Shown here: positions 43,838 to 52,672 of the stretch, piece after piece
How positions within the stretch are numbered: position 1 is the stretch's first letter
Layout of the letters: the number at the start of each line of letters is the position of its first letter
NCBI RefSeq assembly: GCF_023715155.1
Contig: NZ_JAMBNQ010000030.1
Coordinates: forward strand, 1 to 61,922
DNA: 61,922 bases
Direction of reading: 5' to 3'
DNA from: Neobacillus mesonae
GTDB taxonomy: Bacteria > Bacillota > Bacilli > Bacillales > Cytobacillaceae
The notes under the pieces: model-generated
The model's database searches: none
Told to the model about the DNA's origin: nothing
What the model saw: only the letters and a program-made list of their open reading frames with translations
Made by a program: the position numbers and the translations under genes

Positions 43838-44653
43838 ATGGGATTTCATAGCCCAGACCGTATTGCACAGAAAATAGCGGAAGCAGGTGCCAAAAAAGCG
43901 GTCATGCCAATTCGACAGACTTTAATTCTTGGTTTCCTTGGCGGAGCATTTATCGCGTTAGGTTTTCTATTAGACGTTCGTGTGATTGCAAATCTGCCAA
44001 AGGAATGGGGCAGCTTTAGTTCGCTTATTGGAGGTGCAGTTTTCCCAGTCGGCTTGATGCTTATTGTTATTGCTGGGGGAGAACTGTTGACGGGAAATAT
44101 GATGGCATTGCCGATGGCTGTATTCACAAAGCGTGCATCAGTCTTACAGCTTGTGAGAAATTGGGTGCTGATTTTAATAAGTAATTTTGCTGGAGCCATC
44201 TTTGTTGCCTATTTTTTTGGCCATATTGTTGGTTTAACAGAAATTGGGCCATTTTTTACCAAAACAGTTGCAATCGCACAAGGAAAAATAGGGGATTCAT
44301 TTATTCAAGCCCTAATTTCTGCGATTGGTTGTAACTGGCTTGTATGTTTAGCTGTTTGGATGGCATTTGGAGCAGAGGATATCGGCGGAAAAATTCTGGC
44401 TATTTGGTTCCCAATCATGGGATTTGTCGCCATCGGTTTCCAACACGTTGTTGCTAATATGTTTATTATCCCTGCGGCCATTTTTGCAGGCCAATTGGGA
44501 TGGGCCGGCTACTTCTCCAACTTTGTACCAGTGTTTATCGGCAATGCGATTGGCGGTGGTGTATTTGTAGCCTTCATGTACTGGATGGTTTATAAAGAAG
44601 TGAATGGAAACGATGTCTCTCAGGCTTCTAACAAAATAAAGAAGGCCGTGTAA
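43838..44653 (+). CDS. yrhG: Formate/nitrite transporter (FNT family, YrhG-like)
   Basis: A 271-residue pentameric channel for formate or related anions with six membrane helices. FNT features include the N-terminal PDRIAQKIAEAGAKKA helix, LTGNMMALPMAVFTKRAS in the first half-repeat, IGCNWLVCLAVWMAFGAED in the second and a conserved His in GFQHVVANMF. AAAGGGAGG precedes the ATG. The gene leads into the formate dehydrogenase cluster, as B. subtilis yrhG accompanies yrhE, yrhD and yrhF, so formate uptake or export is the likely job. Confidence 0.92.
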   Translation: MGFHSPDRIAQKIAEAGAKKAVMPIRQTLILGFLGGAFIALGFLLDVRVIANLPKEWGSFSSLIGGAVFPVGLMLIVIAGGELLTGNMMALPMAVFTKRASVLQLVRNWVLILISNFAGAIFVAYFFGHIVGLTEIGPFFTKTVAIAQGKIGDSFIQALISAIGCNWLVCLAVWMAFGAEDIGGKILAIWFPIMGFVAIGFQHVVANMFIIPAAIFAGQLGWAGYFSNFVPVFIGNAIGGGVFVAFMYWMVYKEVNGNDVSQASNKIKKAV

Positions 44654-44913
44654 ACTATTTATCTGCTAAAATAAATCAGCGTTATTCTAGTTTCACTTCA
44701 AAAAGTGATATATTAATAGTATAAATATTGAAAAAATAAAAACGAATGCATAGATATCAGGTACAAGTGGCTGCTTTGGTATCCTGTTTTCTTACGAATA
44801 TGCGGCGGAAAGATTGTTAGTAAGTAAAAATGCTAAGTGATTCTCCCCGATAAAATGGTTATAGCCAATGTTGGCAGCATCTGCTTAAAAAGGCTTTTTA
44901 GGAGGGCTTTAAA

Positions 44914-47886
44914 TTGCCAGAAAAAGTGAAATTATTTATTAATGGAACAGTACACGAGGTATATAAAGGAACACGGATATTAGATTACCTTCTTTCTCAG
45001 GATATTCAGCATCCACATGTGTGTTATTCGGAAATTCTTGGTCCGGTTCAAAGTTGTGATACTTGTATGTGTGAAGTGAATGGAGAGATTATGCGTGCCT
45101 GTTCGACAGTGGTTGAAGAGGGGATGAATATTTTAACTTCCTCTGAACTAGCGAAAAAGTCACAGGAAGAAGCAATGGACCGGATTTTGGAAAACCATTT
45201 ATTATACTGTACCGTTTGTGATAATAATAACGGGAACTGCCGGGTTCATAATACAGCTGAACTCATGGGAATAGAACATCAAACACGACCGTACCGTTCC
45301 AAGGGTTACGAAGTAGACATGTCTCATCCATTTTATCGTTATGATCCTGAACAATGTATTTTGTGCGGCCGCTGTGTGGAAACATGCCAGGATTTACAAG
45401 TCAATGAATCTTTAACAATTGACTGGGAAAGTCAGCAGCCGCGTGTGTTGTGGGATGGAGGTAAAAGCATTAATGAATCCTCCTGTGTTTCCTGCGGCCA
45501 ATGTGTCAGTGTTTGTCCTTGTAATGCCTTAATGGAAAAATCCATGCTGGGCAATGCTGGAATAATGACAGGAATAGAAGATGACCTGCTAACACCGATG
45601 ATTGATCTTGTTAAAGCGGTTGAACCAGATTACCAAACGATTTTTGCCGTTTCTGAAGTGGAAGCAGCAATGCGTGAGACACAAATTAAGAAAACCAAAA
45701 CGGTTTGTACTTTCTGCGGCGTTGGCTGCTCCTTTGAAGTTTGGACAAAAGACCATGAAATTTTAAAAATTGAACCATCTGAAAACGCACCGGTGAACAG
45801 TGTATCAACTTGTGTAAAAGGAAAGTTCGGCTGGGATTTTGTCAATTCTCAAGAACGAATTACCACTCCGCTGATTCGTAAAGGCGATGTATTTGAAGAA
45901 GCTACATGGGATGAAGCGCTAGACCTTGTTGCTGAAAAACTAGGCGGCATCAGAGATCAGTACGGGAGCGATGCACTCGGATTTATCGCCTCATCTAAAA
46001 TTACGAATGAAGAGAATTATTTAATTCAAAAGCTTTCCCGCCAGGTTTTTGGTACAAACAATGTAGACAACTGTTCCCGTTATTGCCAATCACCAGCTTC
46101 ATGGGGTCTGCAGCAAACAGGAGGTATCGGCGGTGACAGTGGAACCATCAAGGACATTGCAGGTGCTGGCCTTGTCATGCTTGTCGGATGTGCTCCGGGC
46201 GAGGGACACCCAGTACTTGCTTCGCGGATTAAGCGTGCCCATAAGCTTCATGGACAAAAACTAATTACCGTGGACGTACGCAAACATGAAATGGCAGAGC
46301 GCGCCGATATTTTTGTTCGTCCAAAACAAGGAACTGATTATGTATGGCTGTCTGCAGTTACTAAATACATCATTGACCAAGGATGGCATGATGAAGAATT
46401 TATTCAAAAGCATGTGAACCAATATGATGAATTTTTGAAAAAACTTGCTCCATATTCCCTTGAAGAAGCAGAAAAAGTAACCGGAATTACGAAAGAGACC
46501 TTAATCCAAATGGCAAAAATGATTCATGAGGCTGACGGAACAGCGATTTGCTGGGGAATGGGTGTAACGCAGAACATTGCCGGATCTCATACCTCTGCTG
46601 CCATTGCTAATCTGCTTCTTACCACTGGTAATATGATGCGTAAAAACGCAGGGGCATTCCCGCTGCGCGGACATAACAATGTCCAAGGTGCGAGCGACAT
46701 GGGTACAATGCCTAATATCTTCCCAGGTTATCAGTCGGTCGCAGATGATGAAATCCGCGCGAAGTTTGAGAAATCCTACGGCGTCACACTGCCTGCTAAG
46801 CCGGGTCTGGATAATATACAAATGCTCGAATCGATTGATAATGATGAATTGAAGGGCATGTATATCGTTGGTGAAGATATGGCCTGGGTCGATGCTGATT
46901 CCAACCATACCCAAGCCATGCTTGAAAAACTTGATTTTCTTGTGGTCCAGGAGATTTTCTTAACGACAACGGCACAGTTTGCCGATGTTATCTTACCAGG
47001 GGTTCCCTCCCTAGAAAAAGCTGGGACTTTTACTAATACGGAACGCCGTGTCCAGCGGCTGTACCAGGCTTTAGAGCCAACGGGAAACAGCAAGCCTGAC
47101 TGGTGGATTCTTCAGCAGGTGGCAGGCCGGATGGGCTATAACTGGAATTTTGAGGATCCGAGTGAAATTTTTGCGGAGATGGCAGGTTTAACTCCATTCT
47201 TCACACATTGTAACTATGGTGTGCTCGAAGGCTGGAATAGTTTCAATTGGGGTTCGCCAGATGGAACTGATACACCTGTTCTATACCTGAATGGCTTTAA
47301 TTTCCCTGATAAGAAAGCTCGTTTCGGATTGTTTGACTATGTGCCGCCATTTGAATTTCCGAATGAGTTTGACCTGTCGCTTGATAATGGACGGCTGCTT
47401 GAGCACTTCCATGAAGGGAACTTGACTCATAAATCGGAAGGCCTTCAATATAAGTTTCCGAAAGTATTTGTCGAAGTTTCACCTGAACTTGCAAAAGAAC
47501 GGAGTGTGAAGGATGGTACTCTTGTTCGATTGGTATCACCATATGGTGCAGTTCGGCTTCCGGTTCTTGTTACTGACCGCATGGAAGGTAAAAGCGTATA
47601 TGTCCCAATGCACTCTGCAAGTCATGAAAGTGCGGTGAACCTGCTGACTGGTGGTGCATTTGATGTAGTGACCAATACACCTGCCTATAAACAAACAAAG
47701 GTGCGAATGGAAGTGTTAGAGAAAGAGGGGGAAAACCCGCTTCCAAAATTCAATCCGCGTCATGCTAAACGCACACCGCAAATGGGTCTTGAAATCTACC
47801 GAAAATGGGAGCGCGGCGACTATGCCCCAATTTCCAGCGTAAATGAACATGTACAGCCCGGCCTGTATGACAGGAGGAATGCATAA
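44914..47886 (+). CDS. yrhE: Molybdenum-dependent formate dehydrogenase catalytic subunit (YrhE-like)
   Basis: A 990-residue NAD-linked-type formate dehydrogenase alpha subunit. In order: a 2Fe-2S ferredoxin domain (about 1-80, Cys in GPVQSCDTCMCEV), a NuoG-like Cys/His cluster (HLLYCTVCDNNNGNC), two 4Fe-4S sites (CILCGRCVETCQ and SCVSCGQCVSVCPC), the 4Fe-4S of the Mo domain (TVCTFCGVGCSF near 268) and the bis-MGD domain. The Mo ligand is cysteine, not selenocysteine, in NCSRYCQSP near 391. TTG 44914 follows GGAGGG. Its stop overlaps the DUF1641 start. It oxidises formate to CO2. Confidence 0.94.
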   Translation: MPEKVKLFINGTVHEVYKGTRILDYLLSQDIQHPHVCYSEILGPVQSCDTCMCEVNGEIMRACSTVVEEGMNILTSSELAKKSQEEAMDRILENHLLYCTVCDNNNGNCRVHNTAELMGIEHQTRPYRSKGYEVDMSHPFYRYDPEQCILCGRCVETCQDLQVNESLTIDWESQQPRVLWDGGKSINESSCVSCGQCVSVCPCNALMEKSMLGNAGIMTGIEDDLLTPMIDLVKAVEPDYQTIFAVSEVEAAMRETQIKKTKTVCTFCGVGCSFEVWTKDHEILKIEPSENAPVNSVSTCVKGKFGWDFVNSQERITTPLIRKGDVFEEATWDEALDLVAEKLGGIRDQYGSDALGFIASSKITNEENYLIQKLSRQVFGTNNVDNCSRYCQSPASWGLQQTGGIGGDSGTIKDIAGAGLVMLVGCAPGEGHPVLASRIKRAHKLHGQKLITVDVRKHEMAERADIFVRPKQGTDYVWLSAVTKYIIDQGWHDEEFIQKHVNQYDEFLKKLAPYSLEEAEKVTGITKETLIQMAKMIHEADGTAICWGMGVTQNIAGSHTSAAIANLLLTTGNMMRKNAGAFPLRGHNNVQGASDMGTMPNIFPGYQSVADDEIRAKFEKSYGVTLPAKPGLDNIQMLESIDNDELKGMYIVGEDMAWVDADSNHTQAMLEKLDFLVVQEIFLTTTAQFADVILPGVPSLEKAGTFTNTERRVQRLYQALEPTGNSKPDWWILQQVAGRMGYNWNFEDPSEIFAEMAGLTPFFTHCNYGVLEGWNSFNWGSPDGTDTPVLYLNGFNFPDKKARFGLFDYVPPFEFPNEFDLSLDNGRLLEHFHEGNLTHKSEGLQYKFPKVFVEVSPELAKERSVKDGTLVRLVSPYGAVRLPVLVTDRMEGKSVYVPMHSASHESAVNLLTGGAFDVVTNTPAYKQTKVRMEVLEKEGENPLPKFNPRHAKRTPQMGLEIYRKWERGDYAPISSVNEHVQPGLYDRRNA

Positions 47887-48365
47887 TGGCTAAGCCGATT
47901 CAAATCATAAAAAAAGTAGAACTGACAGAAGAACAAAAAAAGACGCAATCCTTGGAGAGCCTTCTCTCCGAGGTTGCTGAAAATAAAGATTCCCTGCTGG
48001 ATACGCTCGAGTTGTTACAGGAACTACACAACAGCGGTATTTTAGAAGCACTGAATAGCCTTGTAAAAGCCAAAGAAGAAGTGGCAAAAATTGCTGTTGG
48101 CCAAATGACTCGTGAACCAGTCACCAATCTTATCAACAACGCGATGGCCGCAGGGGGAGCTTTAACCACACTAGATCCGGAGATGACCAGTAAATTAATG
48201 GGAAGCCTTGCAAAAGGTTTTGAAAAAGCAGAAGAAGGACTTCGGTCGAATTCAAAAGTTGGAATTTTAGACTTGTTAAAGGTGTTGAACGATCCGGATA
48301 TCAATCGTGCTATCGGTTTTGGTTTAAATCTCCTAAAGGGTGTCGGTGAAGGTTTAAAGGAATAG
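47886..48365 (+). CDS. yrhD: DUF1641 protein associated with formate dehydrogenase (YrhD-like)
   Basis: A 159-residue soluble helical protein of the DUF1641 family. It starts with a charged segment, then SLLDTLELLQELHNSGILEALNSLVKAKEEV, and ends with GILDLLKVLNDPDINRAIGFGLNLLKGVGEGL, the conserved block of the family. The ATG overlaps the dehydrogenase stop by one base, implying tight coupling. DUF1641 proteins accompany formate dehydrogenases in many Firmicutes and are thought to be accessory or small subunits; the exact role is unknown. Confidence 0.9.
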   Translation: MAKPIQIIKKVELTEEQKKTQSLESLLSEVAENKDSLLDTLELLQELHNSGILEALNSLVKAKEEVAKIAVGQMTREPVTNLINNAMAAGGALTTLDPEMTSKLMGSLAKGFEKAEEGLRSNSKVGILDLLKVLNDPDINRAIGFGLNLLKGVGEGLKE

Positions 48366-48450
48366 GATAGAAGGAAATCCATTTGCTGAATGATGGAGCA
48401 AGTGGATTTCCTTGGAACTTTCGGAGCAACGATTAAAGGGGAAGTTAATA

Positions 48451-48813
48451 ATGGGAAAAAATTTAGAACATCAATTTAGTGTGCTTGTTCGGGAAATCAG
48501 AAAGGAACATGTTGGGAACGGCCCTAAGGAAATTAGCACTCGTTTTGTTGGCAATTGGGCTATTAGTGAAATGATAGGAAACCTGACCAATGTAGAAAAG
48601 TTTATGATTACCTCCGACCAAGGAAAACAAATGGTACACGAGGCCCGCACCAAAATGGTAAAGGAAATTTACAAGAGGCTGGATGTGGTAGATAAGTTCG
48701 AGGCATTAATGGGGGCAAAGGTGGTGCGGCTTTTTTCCGATATTAATATAGAGGAAGATATTGCAATGACTGTTTTTGTTTTTGACAAACCCTTAGATCG
48801 AAAAGACAATTGA
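48451..48813 (+). CDS. yrhF: DUF2294 protein (YrhF-like)
   Basis: A 120-residue protein of the DUF2294 (Na-translocating-type annotation) family, containing the block VREIRKEHVGNGPKEISTRF and ending in a conserved VVRLFSDINIEEDIAMTVFVFDKPL. AAAGGGGAAG lies upstream of ATG 48451; the longer frame starts at 48412 with no site. B. subtilis yrhF is part of the yrhG-F-E-D group, so a role in the formate module is supported by conserved neighbourhood, but its biochemical function is not known. Confidence 0.85.
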   Translation: MGKNLEHQFSVLVREIRKEHVGNGPKEISTRFVGNWAISEMIGNLTNVEKFMITSDQGKQMVHEARTKMVKEIYKRLDVVDKFEALMGAKVVRLFSDINIEEDIAMTVFVFDKPLDRKDN

Positions 48814-48834
48814 AGTGGCAAGGGGGAGAGAAAC

Positions 48835-49647
48835 GTGGATCAGCAAATGCAGGTTACAAACAAAGTGCTGCATTATGAAAATGGAGTCGCCCAAGTGGTA
48901 GAGGATGTCATTGTAACAGAATATCCGGTTACGATTGTTCTAAATGACCAGGAATTCGCCACTATTGTTTGCAGCCCGGAACATATCGAGGAACTGGTCA
49001 TCGGATTTTTAGCGTCGGAGGGAATTATTAGCCGTATTGATGACATAAAAGAAATTCAAGTGATTGAAACAGTGGGGAAAGCCATTGTGACGACACATCG
49101 GATGAATAAATTTAATGAACAATTCCATTCAAAGCGCTATGTGACCTCATGCTGCGGCAAAAGCCGTCAAAGTTTCTATTTTTATAATGATGCCAGAACC
49201 GTCAAGCCAATTGAAACAAAAAATAGAATACTAACCATTGATGATTGTTTTCGTCTCATGGAAATGATGCAGAAATCTTCAACGATTTTCCAAGAAACTG
49301 GCGGCGTTCACAATGCCGCATTATGTGACGAACACGGCATGGTTGTGGCAAGAACAGATATTGGGAGACACAATGCTTTAGATAAAATATATGGTTATTG
49401 TCTGAAACATTCCATTTCACTGGAGGATAAGGTGATTGTCTTTAGCGGGCGCATTTCCTCAGAGGTATTATTGAAGGTGGCAAAAATTAAATGCGGCACG
49501 GTGCTGTCTAAATCTGCCCCAACAGAATTAGCCTTACGTTTGGCAGAAGAACTAGGTATTACCACTGTGGGATTTATCCGAAATAATGCTTTAAATATCT
49601 ATACCAATCCAGAACGAATTTTTATACCTGAGACTGATGTGAAATAA
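48835..49647 (+). CDS. fdhD: Formate dehydrogenase accessory sulfurtransferase FdhD
   Basis: A 270-residue sulfurtransferase that passes sulfur to the Mo cofactor of formate dehydrogenase, a step needed for activity. The Cys pair lies in VTSCCGKSRQ near residue 105, a variant of the usual C-x2-C loop. Further signatures are EYPVTIVLN, VIGFLASEGII, TGGVHNAALCD, DIGRHNALDKIYG and LSKSAPTELALRLAEELGIT. GTG 48835 follows AGGGGGAGAG. It is the last gene of the formate module and is closed by a terminator. Confidence 0.94.
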   Translation: MDQQMQVTNKVLHYENGVAQVVEDVIVTEYPVTIVLNDQEFATIVCSPEHIEELVIGFLASEGIISRIDDIKEIQVIETVGKAIVTTHRMNKFNEQFHSKRYVTSCCGKSRQSFYFYNDARTVKPIETKNRILTIDDCFRLMEMMQKSSTIFQETGGVHNAALCDEHGMVVARTDIGRHNALDKIYGYCLKHSISLEDKVIVFSGRISSEVLLKVAKIKCGTVLSKSAPTELALRLAEELGITTVGFIRNNALNIYTNPERIFIPETDVK

Positions 49648-49650
49648 TCG

Positions 49651-49688
49651 ATACCGCTCTCTTTGTGGGAAGCGGTATTGTTTTTTTA
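49651..49688 (+). terminator. Terminator after fdhD
   Basis: ATACCGCT (49651-49658) pairs with AGCGGTAT (49671-49678), followed by TGTTTTTTT. Confidence 0.85.
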
Positions 49689-49717
49689 ATAGGATAAAAG
49701 CAAAAAAATCGGTCAAC

Positions 49718-49892
49718 GGTAAAAAGAAGAGGATCCTATTACCCGGCAGAGATGAAAAAGTGTGTGTGCGGTAAAAAGAGAGGTTTCTATTGCCTTCACA
49801 AAGCAGAGGAGGCACCGCGGCAGACGGTAAAAAGAAGTTAATCCTAATGCCCGGTAGAGATGCGAAAAGTGTGTCAACGGTAAAAGATAGGC
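49718..49892. repeat. Intergenic module array, 52-56-bp period (GGTAAAAAGA...TATTGCC type)
   Basis: Modules begin at 49718, 49770, 49826 and 49879. Three are complete (26-27 bases, GGTAAAAAGA...CTATTACCC, TATTGCC and TAATGCCC endings) and the fourth is cut short after GGTAAAAGA. They belong to the same family as the arrays at 42.2 and 61.3 kb. The gap 49648-50177 holds in addition the fdhD terminator and a possible small minus-strand gene. Confidence 0.8.
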
Positions 49893-49902
49893 TAGAAACA
49901 GA

Positions 49903-49929
49903 AAAACGAGCCCTTTAACAGCTCGTTTT
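49903..49929 (-). terminator. Terminator of possible small minus-strand transcript
   Basis: AAAACGAGC (49903-49911) pairs with GCTCGTTTT (49921-49929); on the minus strand the hairpin is followed by TTTTTCTG, so it serves leftward transcription. Confidence 0.6.
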
Positions 49930-49936
49930 CTGAGTC

Positions 49937-50014
49937 TTACTTTTCTTTTACAGCCAGCCCAATGATCATCACTATGAGTGTGAGTAACTGGATCAATACC
50001 TCTGGTTCGATCAG
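49937..50014 (-). CDS. Possible small hydrophobic (holin-like toxin-type) peptide
   Basis: On the minus strand GGAGGAG is followed by a 25-codon frame starting at CTG (50014): L-I-E-P-E, then VLIQLLTLIVMIIGLAVKEK and stop, and a terminator 8 bases later. One membrane helix with a charged tail on a short transcript is the plan of Bacillus type I toxin peptides (TxpA/BsrG or putative holin-like toxins). The CTG start is unusual, and ATC three bases on is the only alternative near the ribosome site. The overlapping longer frame (49713-50045) has unlikely composition and is rejected. Uncertain. Confidence 0.35.
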   Translation of the reverse strand: MIEPEVLIQLLTLIVMIIGLAVKEK

Positions 50015-50177
50015 AGTTCTCCTCCAGACCTAAGTGAATTTTCATCCCCCAGCCTCTCCAAGAAAAGTGAAGACTTACGTTCCCCTAATACACCATATTC
50101 CTTATAATCAGCAATTATGACTTTTTAGAACGTTTGATGGATTTTATAAAAAAATTCAATAACCTACCCTAGAACAT

Positions 50178-51602
50178 TCAAGTTAAAAAGACTCCGCTAA
50201 CAAGATATAAAATAAGGGCAATTATTCCGCCAATAGCAGAAATCTTCAATTTGTACCGGGAATAATCGACCAATGGCAGATCGAGAATGGAGGCGGTTGT
50301 TATGGTTGTATCTCCCAATGGGGATGATAATGCTCCGAAGGCTCCACTTGCAAATACTGCACCTACTGTTAACGGGATGGATGCCCCAGTTGAAGCCGCG
50401 AGGGAAATTCCCAGCGGCATAAACAAACCCCATGTCCCCCAAGAAGAACCAATAAAGTATCCCGTAACAGAACCGAGTAAAAAGATAATGGCTGGAGTTA
50501 TGAAGGCAGGCAGGAATGAGCCTAATGTTGAACTAATAAAAGTTGAAAAACCAAGATCCTCTGCTGATAAAGTCAGTGACCATATTAGAACAAGCAGACT
50601 AATGGCTTCCATCATTTGATTTCCCCCATCATAAAAATGGTACAAGAGTTCATGTAACGGCTGCCGTCTCATGATATAAAAAATAAAGGAGAATACAAGG
50701 GTGATGAAAACTGCTAAGAGCATGACAAACGTGGCATCGGCTTTCGAAAAGGCATCAAATATGGTGTCTGCCCCTTTTTCTGTACCATCTTTCCATAAAA
50801 GAAGCAAGGATAGTCCCAGGAGCAAAAAAACAGGGAAAATCAAATTCCACGGCTGCGCTTTTACCAGTGTTAATTCTTTTTTAATTCCAACCCGATGGTA
50901 TTTATTTCCATCATTTTCTAACAGTTCTTGTTCCTTTTTTATGTTGAAATCTTTTGGTTTTTTAGTCCAGAATGTTTGGATAATCCCAATCACCAACATC
51001 GCGATGGCAAAAAAATCAAACAGAATACTAAGTAAAAAGATTTGATAGGGTGACATATCTATATGAAGTCCTCTAATGCTTCCTTTTACTAAAGACACCA
51101 TGAACCCAACAAATGCAGTAGCAACTGGTAATAGAACTATAACCGACTCCGTGGAAATATCCATTGTCAGCCCTACTTTATGTTTGGGCAAGTTCATCTT
51201 TTTAGCGAGCGATTTAACAACAGGACCAATCATCATGATACGAAACATCGGCATCATAAAGGTAAAAGGCAGAGTAAGCCAAATAAACCCAAGCAAGCCG
51301 CGTTCTGTCCGTATCTTTGTCCCCATCCATTCAGAAAAACCCTTAATCCCGCCAGATATGTTCATCATTCCAACGAGACCGCCAAATAAATAAAGAAACC
51401 CGATGATTTTCATATTTGTCTCATCGGATAACGTAGTGACAATATAGGTGACTGTCTGAGACGCACCTTCTACTATATGAGAGGTAACAATGAAAGAACC
51501 CACAAGAAGGCCTAAGATTAGACCAGGCAGGATGTTTTTAATCCATATAGACATTAAAATGACAATGACAAAAGGTATCAGAGAAAGCCAGGCATGTTCC
51601 AA
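50178..51602 (-). CDS. nhaC: Na+/H+ antiporter, NhaC family
   Basis: A 474-residue polytopic antiporter of the NhaC family with about 11-12 membrane helices. Recognisable segments are FLYLFGGLVGMMNISGGIKGFSEWM, PMFRIMMIGPVVKSLAKKM, the unwound-helix block GSSWGTWGLFMPLGISLAAS and GAVFASGAFGALSSPLGDTTITTASI. It exports Na+ (or related cations) for protons, supporting pH and salt homeostasis; some relatives carry organic substrates instead. The TTG start at 51602 has GGAGGAGG just upstream on the minus strand. It is monocistronic. Confidence 0.9.
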   Translation of the reverse strand: MEHAWLSLIPFVIVILMSIWIKNILPGLILGLLVGSFIVTSHIVEGASQTVTYIVTTLSDETNMKIIGFLYLFGGLVGMMNISGGIKGFSEWMGTKIRTERGLLGFIWLTLPFTFMMPMFRIMMIGPVVKSLAKKMNLPKHKVGLTMDISTESVIVLLPVATAFVGFMVSLVKGSIRGLHIDMSPYQIFLLSILFDFFAIAMLVIGIIQTFWTKKPKDFNIKKEQELLENDGNKYHRVGIKKELTLVKAQPWNLIFPVFLLLGLSLLLLWKDGTEKGADTIFDAFSKADATFVMLLAVFITLVFSFIFYIMRRQPLHELLYHFYDGGNQMMEAISLLVLIWSLTLSAEDLGFSTFISSTLGSFLPAFITPAIIFLLGSVTGYFIGSSWGTWGLFMPLGISLAASTGASIPLTVGAVFASGAFGALSSPLGDTTITTASILDLPLVDYSRYKLKISAIGGIIALILYLVSGVFLT

Positions 51603-52002
51603 GATTTCCTCCTCCTGCAGTTTATTTGCAATGATTTCCTTTAATTACCTTTTATTATGTTCAGATTGGCGGATTAAAACCCTAAAAATTGTTGACAAAG
51701 TTTTTGATATAATAGGATAAAAAAAACCTGCGGGAGATTTATTTAGAAGATATTTTTGAATGAAGAAAATAGTGCTGGAGGTTTCCCTTAATAGGCATTA
51801 AAGCGGGCTGTGATTCATGAGATTGGATGATTGCTTTTGCTGCACCTGTTTCAAAAAATACGATTACTTCATTATAAGAATTGACTCCTTAGAAAGAGCA
51901 GGGTACGAATCCTTCTAGAATCAATGTCGTGAAATTCAGCTAAGCTGCTGCATTAGAAATGAAAAAGCGTTTAAAGTCATAAATATACGGGGGGATATTG
52001 TT
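51603..52002. other. Intergenic region between divergent nhaC and DUF6155 genes
   Basis: It must hold both promoters. TTGACA (51692-51697) and TATAAT (51708-51713) occur but only 10 bases apart, which is too close for one SigA promoter. GGGGGGAT precedes the rightward start. I see no gene or clear repeat in the rest. Confidence 0.5.
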
Positions 52003-52548
52003 GTGAAAATCAAGATTACAGAATTAAAAAAACATCTTAAGGAATTGGATCAAAAAGAACTAATTGAACTAGTTGTGGAGATGTTCAAGGCGAACAAAGA
52101 TGTTCAGAGCTTCCTGTCAAGTAAATTTCTTGGTGACGGAGCGATTGAATTTCTTTTTAAGGAAGCCCGGAAAAAAGTAGAGAATGAATTTTTTCCAGAA
52201 AGGGGAGACGGTAAACTCAGGCTGGCAGAAGCAAAAAAAGTAATTTTAAATTTTAGGAAAGTAACAAATGATGACAAACGAACGGTAGATCTTAAGCTCT
52301 TCTATGTTGAACAGGGCGTCAAATATACTAATTCATTTGGAGACATAAATGAGAACTTCTATATAAGTATGGAAAAAATGTTTCACGAAGTTGCTCTAGA
52401 ATGTGATCGCAACGAAGCGTTATATCGAGAATTTTCTAATAGATTACATAATGTTGTTGGAGCTGCAGAGGGAACTGGCTGGGGCTTTTATGAAGGTTTA
52501 GCAGATTCCTATTATTTAATTGAATGGGTCCATGAAGACGAAGAGTAA
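52003..52548 (+). CDS. DUF6155 family protein of unknown function
   Basis: A 181-residue soluble, mostly helical and highly charged protein. It starts KIKITELKKHLKELDQKELIELVVEMFKANKDVQSFLS, a segment typical of DUF6155 proteins, and ends with an aromatic/acidic block GTGWGFYEGLADSYYLIEWVHEDEE. No catalytic motif or membrane segment is visible. GTG 52003 follows GGGGGGAT. It faces the primase-helicase gene convergently across a shared terminator. I assign no function. Confidence 0.75.
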   Translation: MKIKITELKKHLKELDQKELIELVVEMFKANKDVQSFLSSKFLGDGAIEFLFKEARKKVENEFFPERGDGKLRLAEAKKVILNFRKVTNDDKRTVDLKLFYVEQGVKYTNSFGDINENFYISMEKMFHEVALECDRNEALYREFSNRLHNVVGAAEGTGWGFYEGLADSYYLIEWVHEDEE

Positions 52549-52619
52549 AATTTCGTCCTATAAAAATGGGCAAAACAATGCATCGGAAAAATATAGTGAA
52601 AGAATATAGTAATTGGTTT

Positions 52620-52663
52620 GGTGTCAGCACCATGTGATTCAGGATGGTGCCTGACACCTTTAG
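52620..52663. terminator. Convergent terminator (GGTGTCAG/CTGACACC family)
   Basis: GGTGTCAG-CACCAT (52620-52633) pairs with ATGGTG-CCTGACACC (52644-52658) with a one-base bulge, followed by TTTAG. It lies between converging genes and belongs to the repeated TGCC-GACACC arm family. Confidence 0.8.
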
Positions 52664-52672
52664 AATAACTCA

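Noticed and set aside
44654..44913. Molybdenum-cofactor riboswitch in the formate dehydrogenase leader
   Set aside because: A weak CAGGTAC/GTATCCTG hairpin is present, but I could not match the conserved Moco RNA core.
47900..48382. 160-codon minus-strand open frame
   Set aside because: Shadow of the DUF1641 gene on the other strand; the sense protein has clear family signatures.
49713..50045. 110-codon minus-strand open frame
   Set aside because: It runs across the repeat array and a terminator hairpin, and its His/Asp/Arg-rich composition is unlike neighbouring genes. The smaller hydrophobic frame is more plausible.
51692..51713. SigA promoter TTGACA/TATAAT
   Set aside because: The hexamers are only 10 bases apart, too close to work together.
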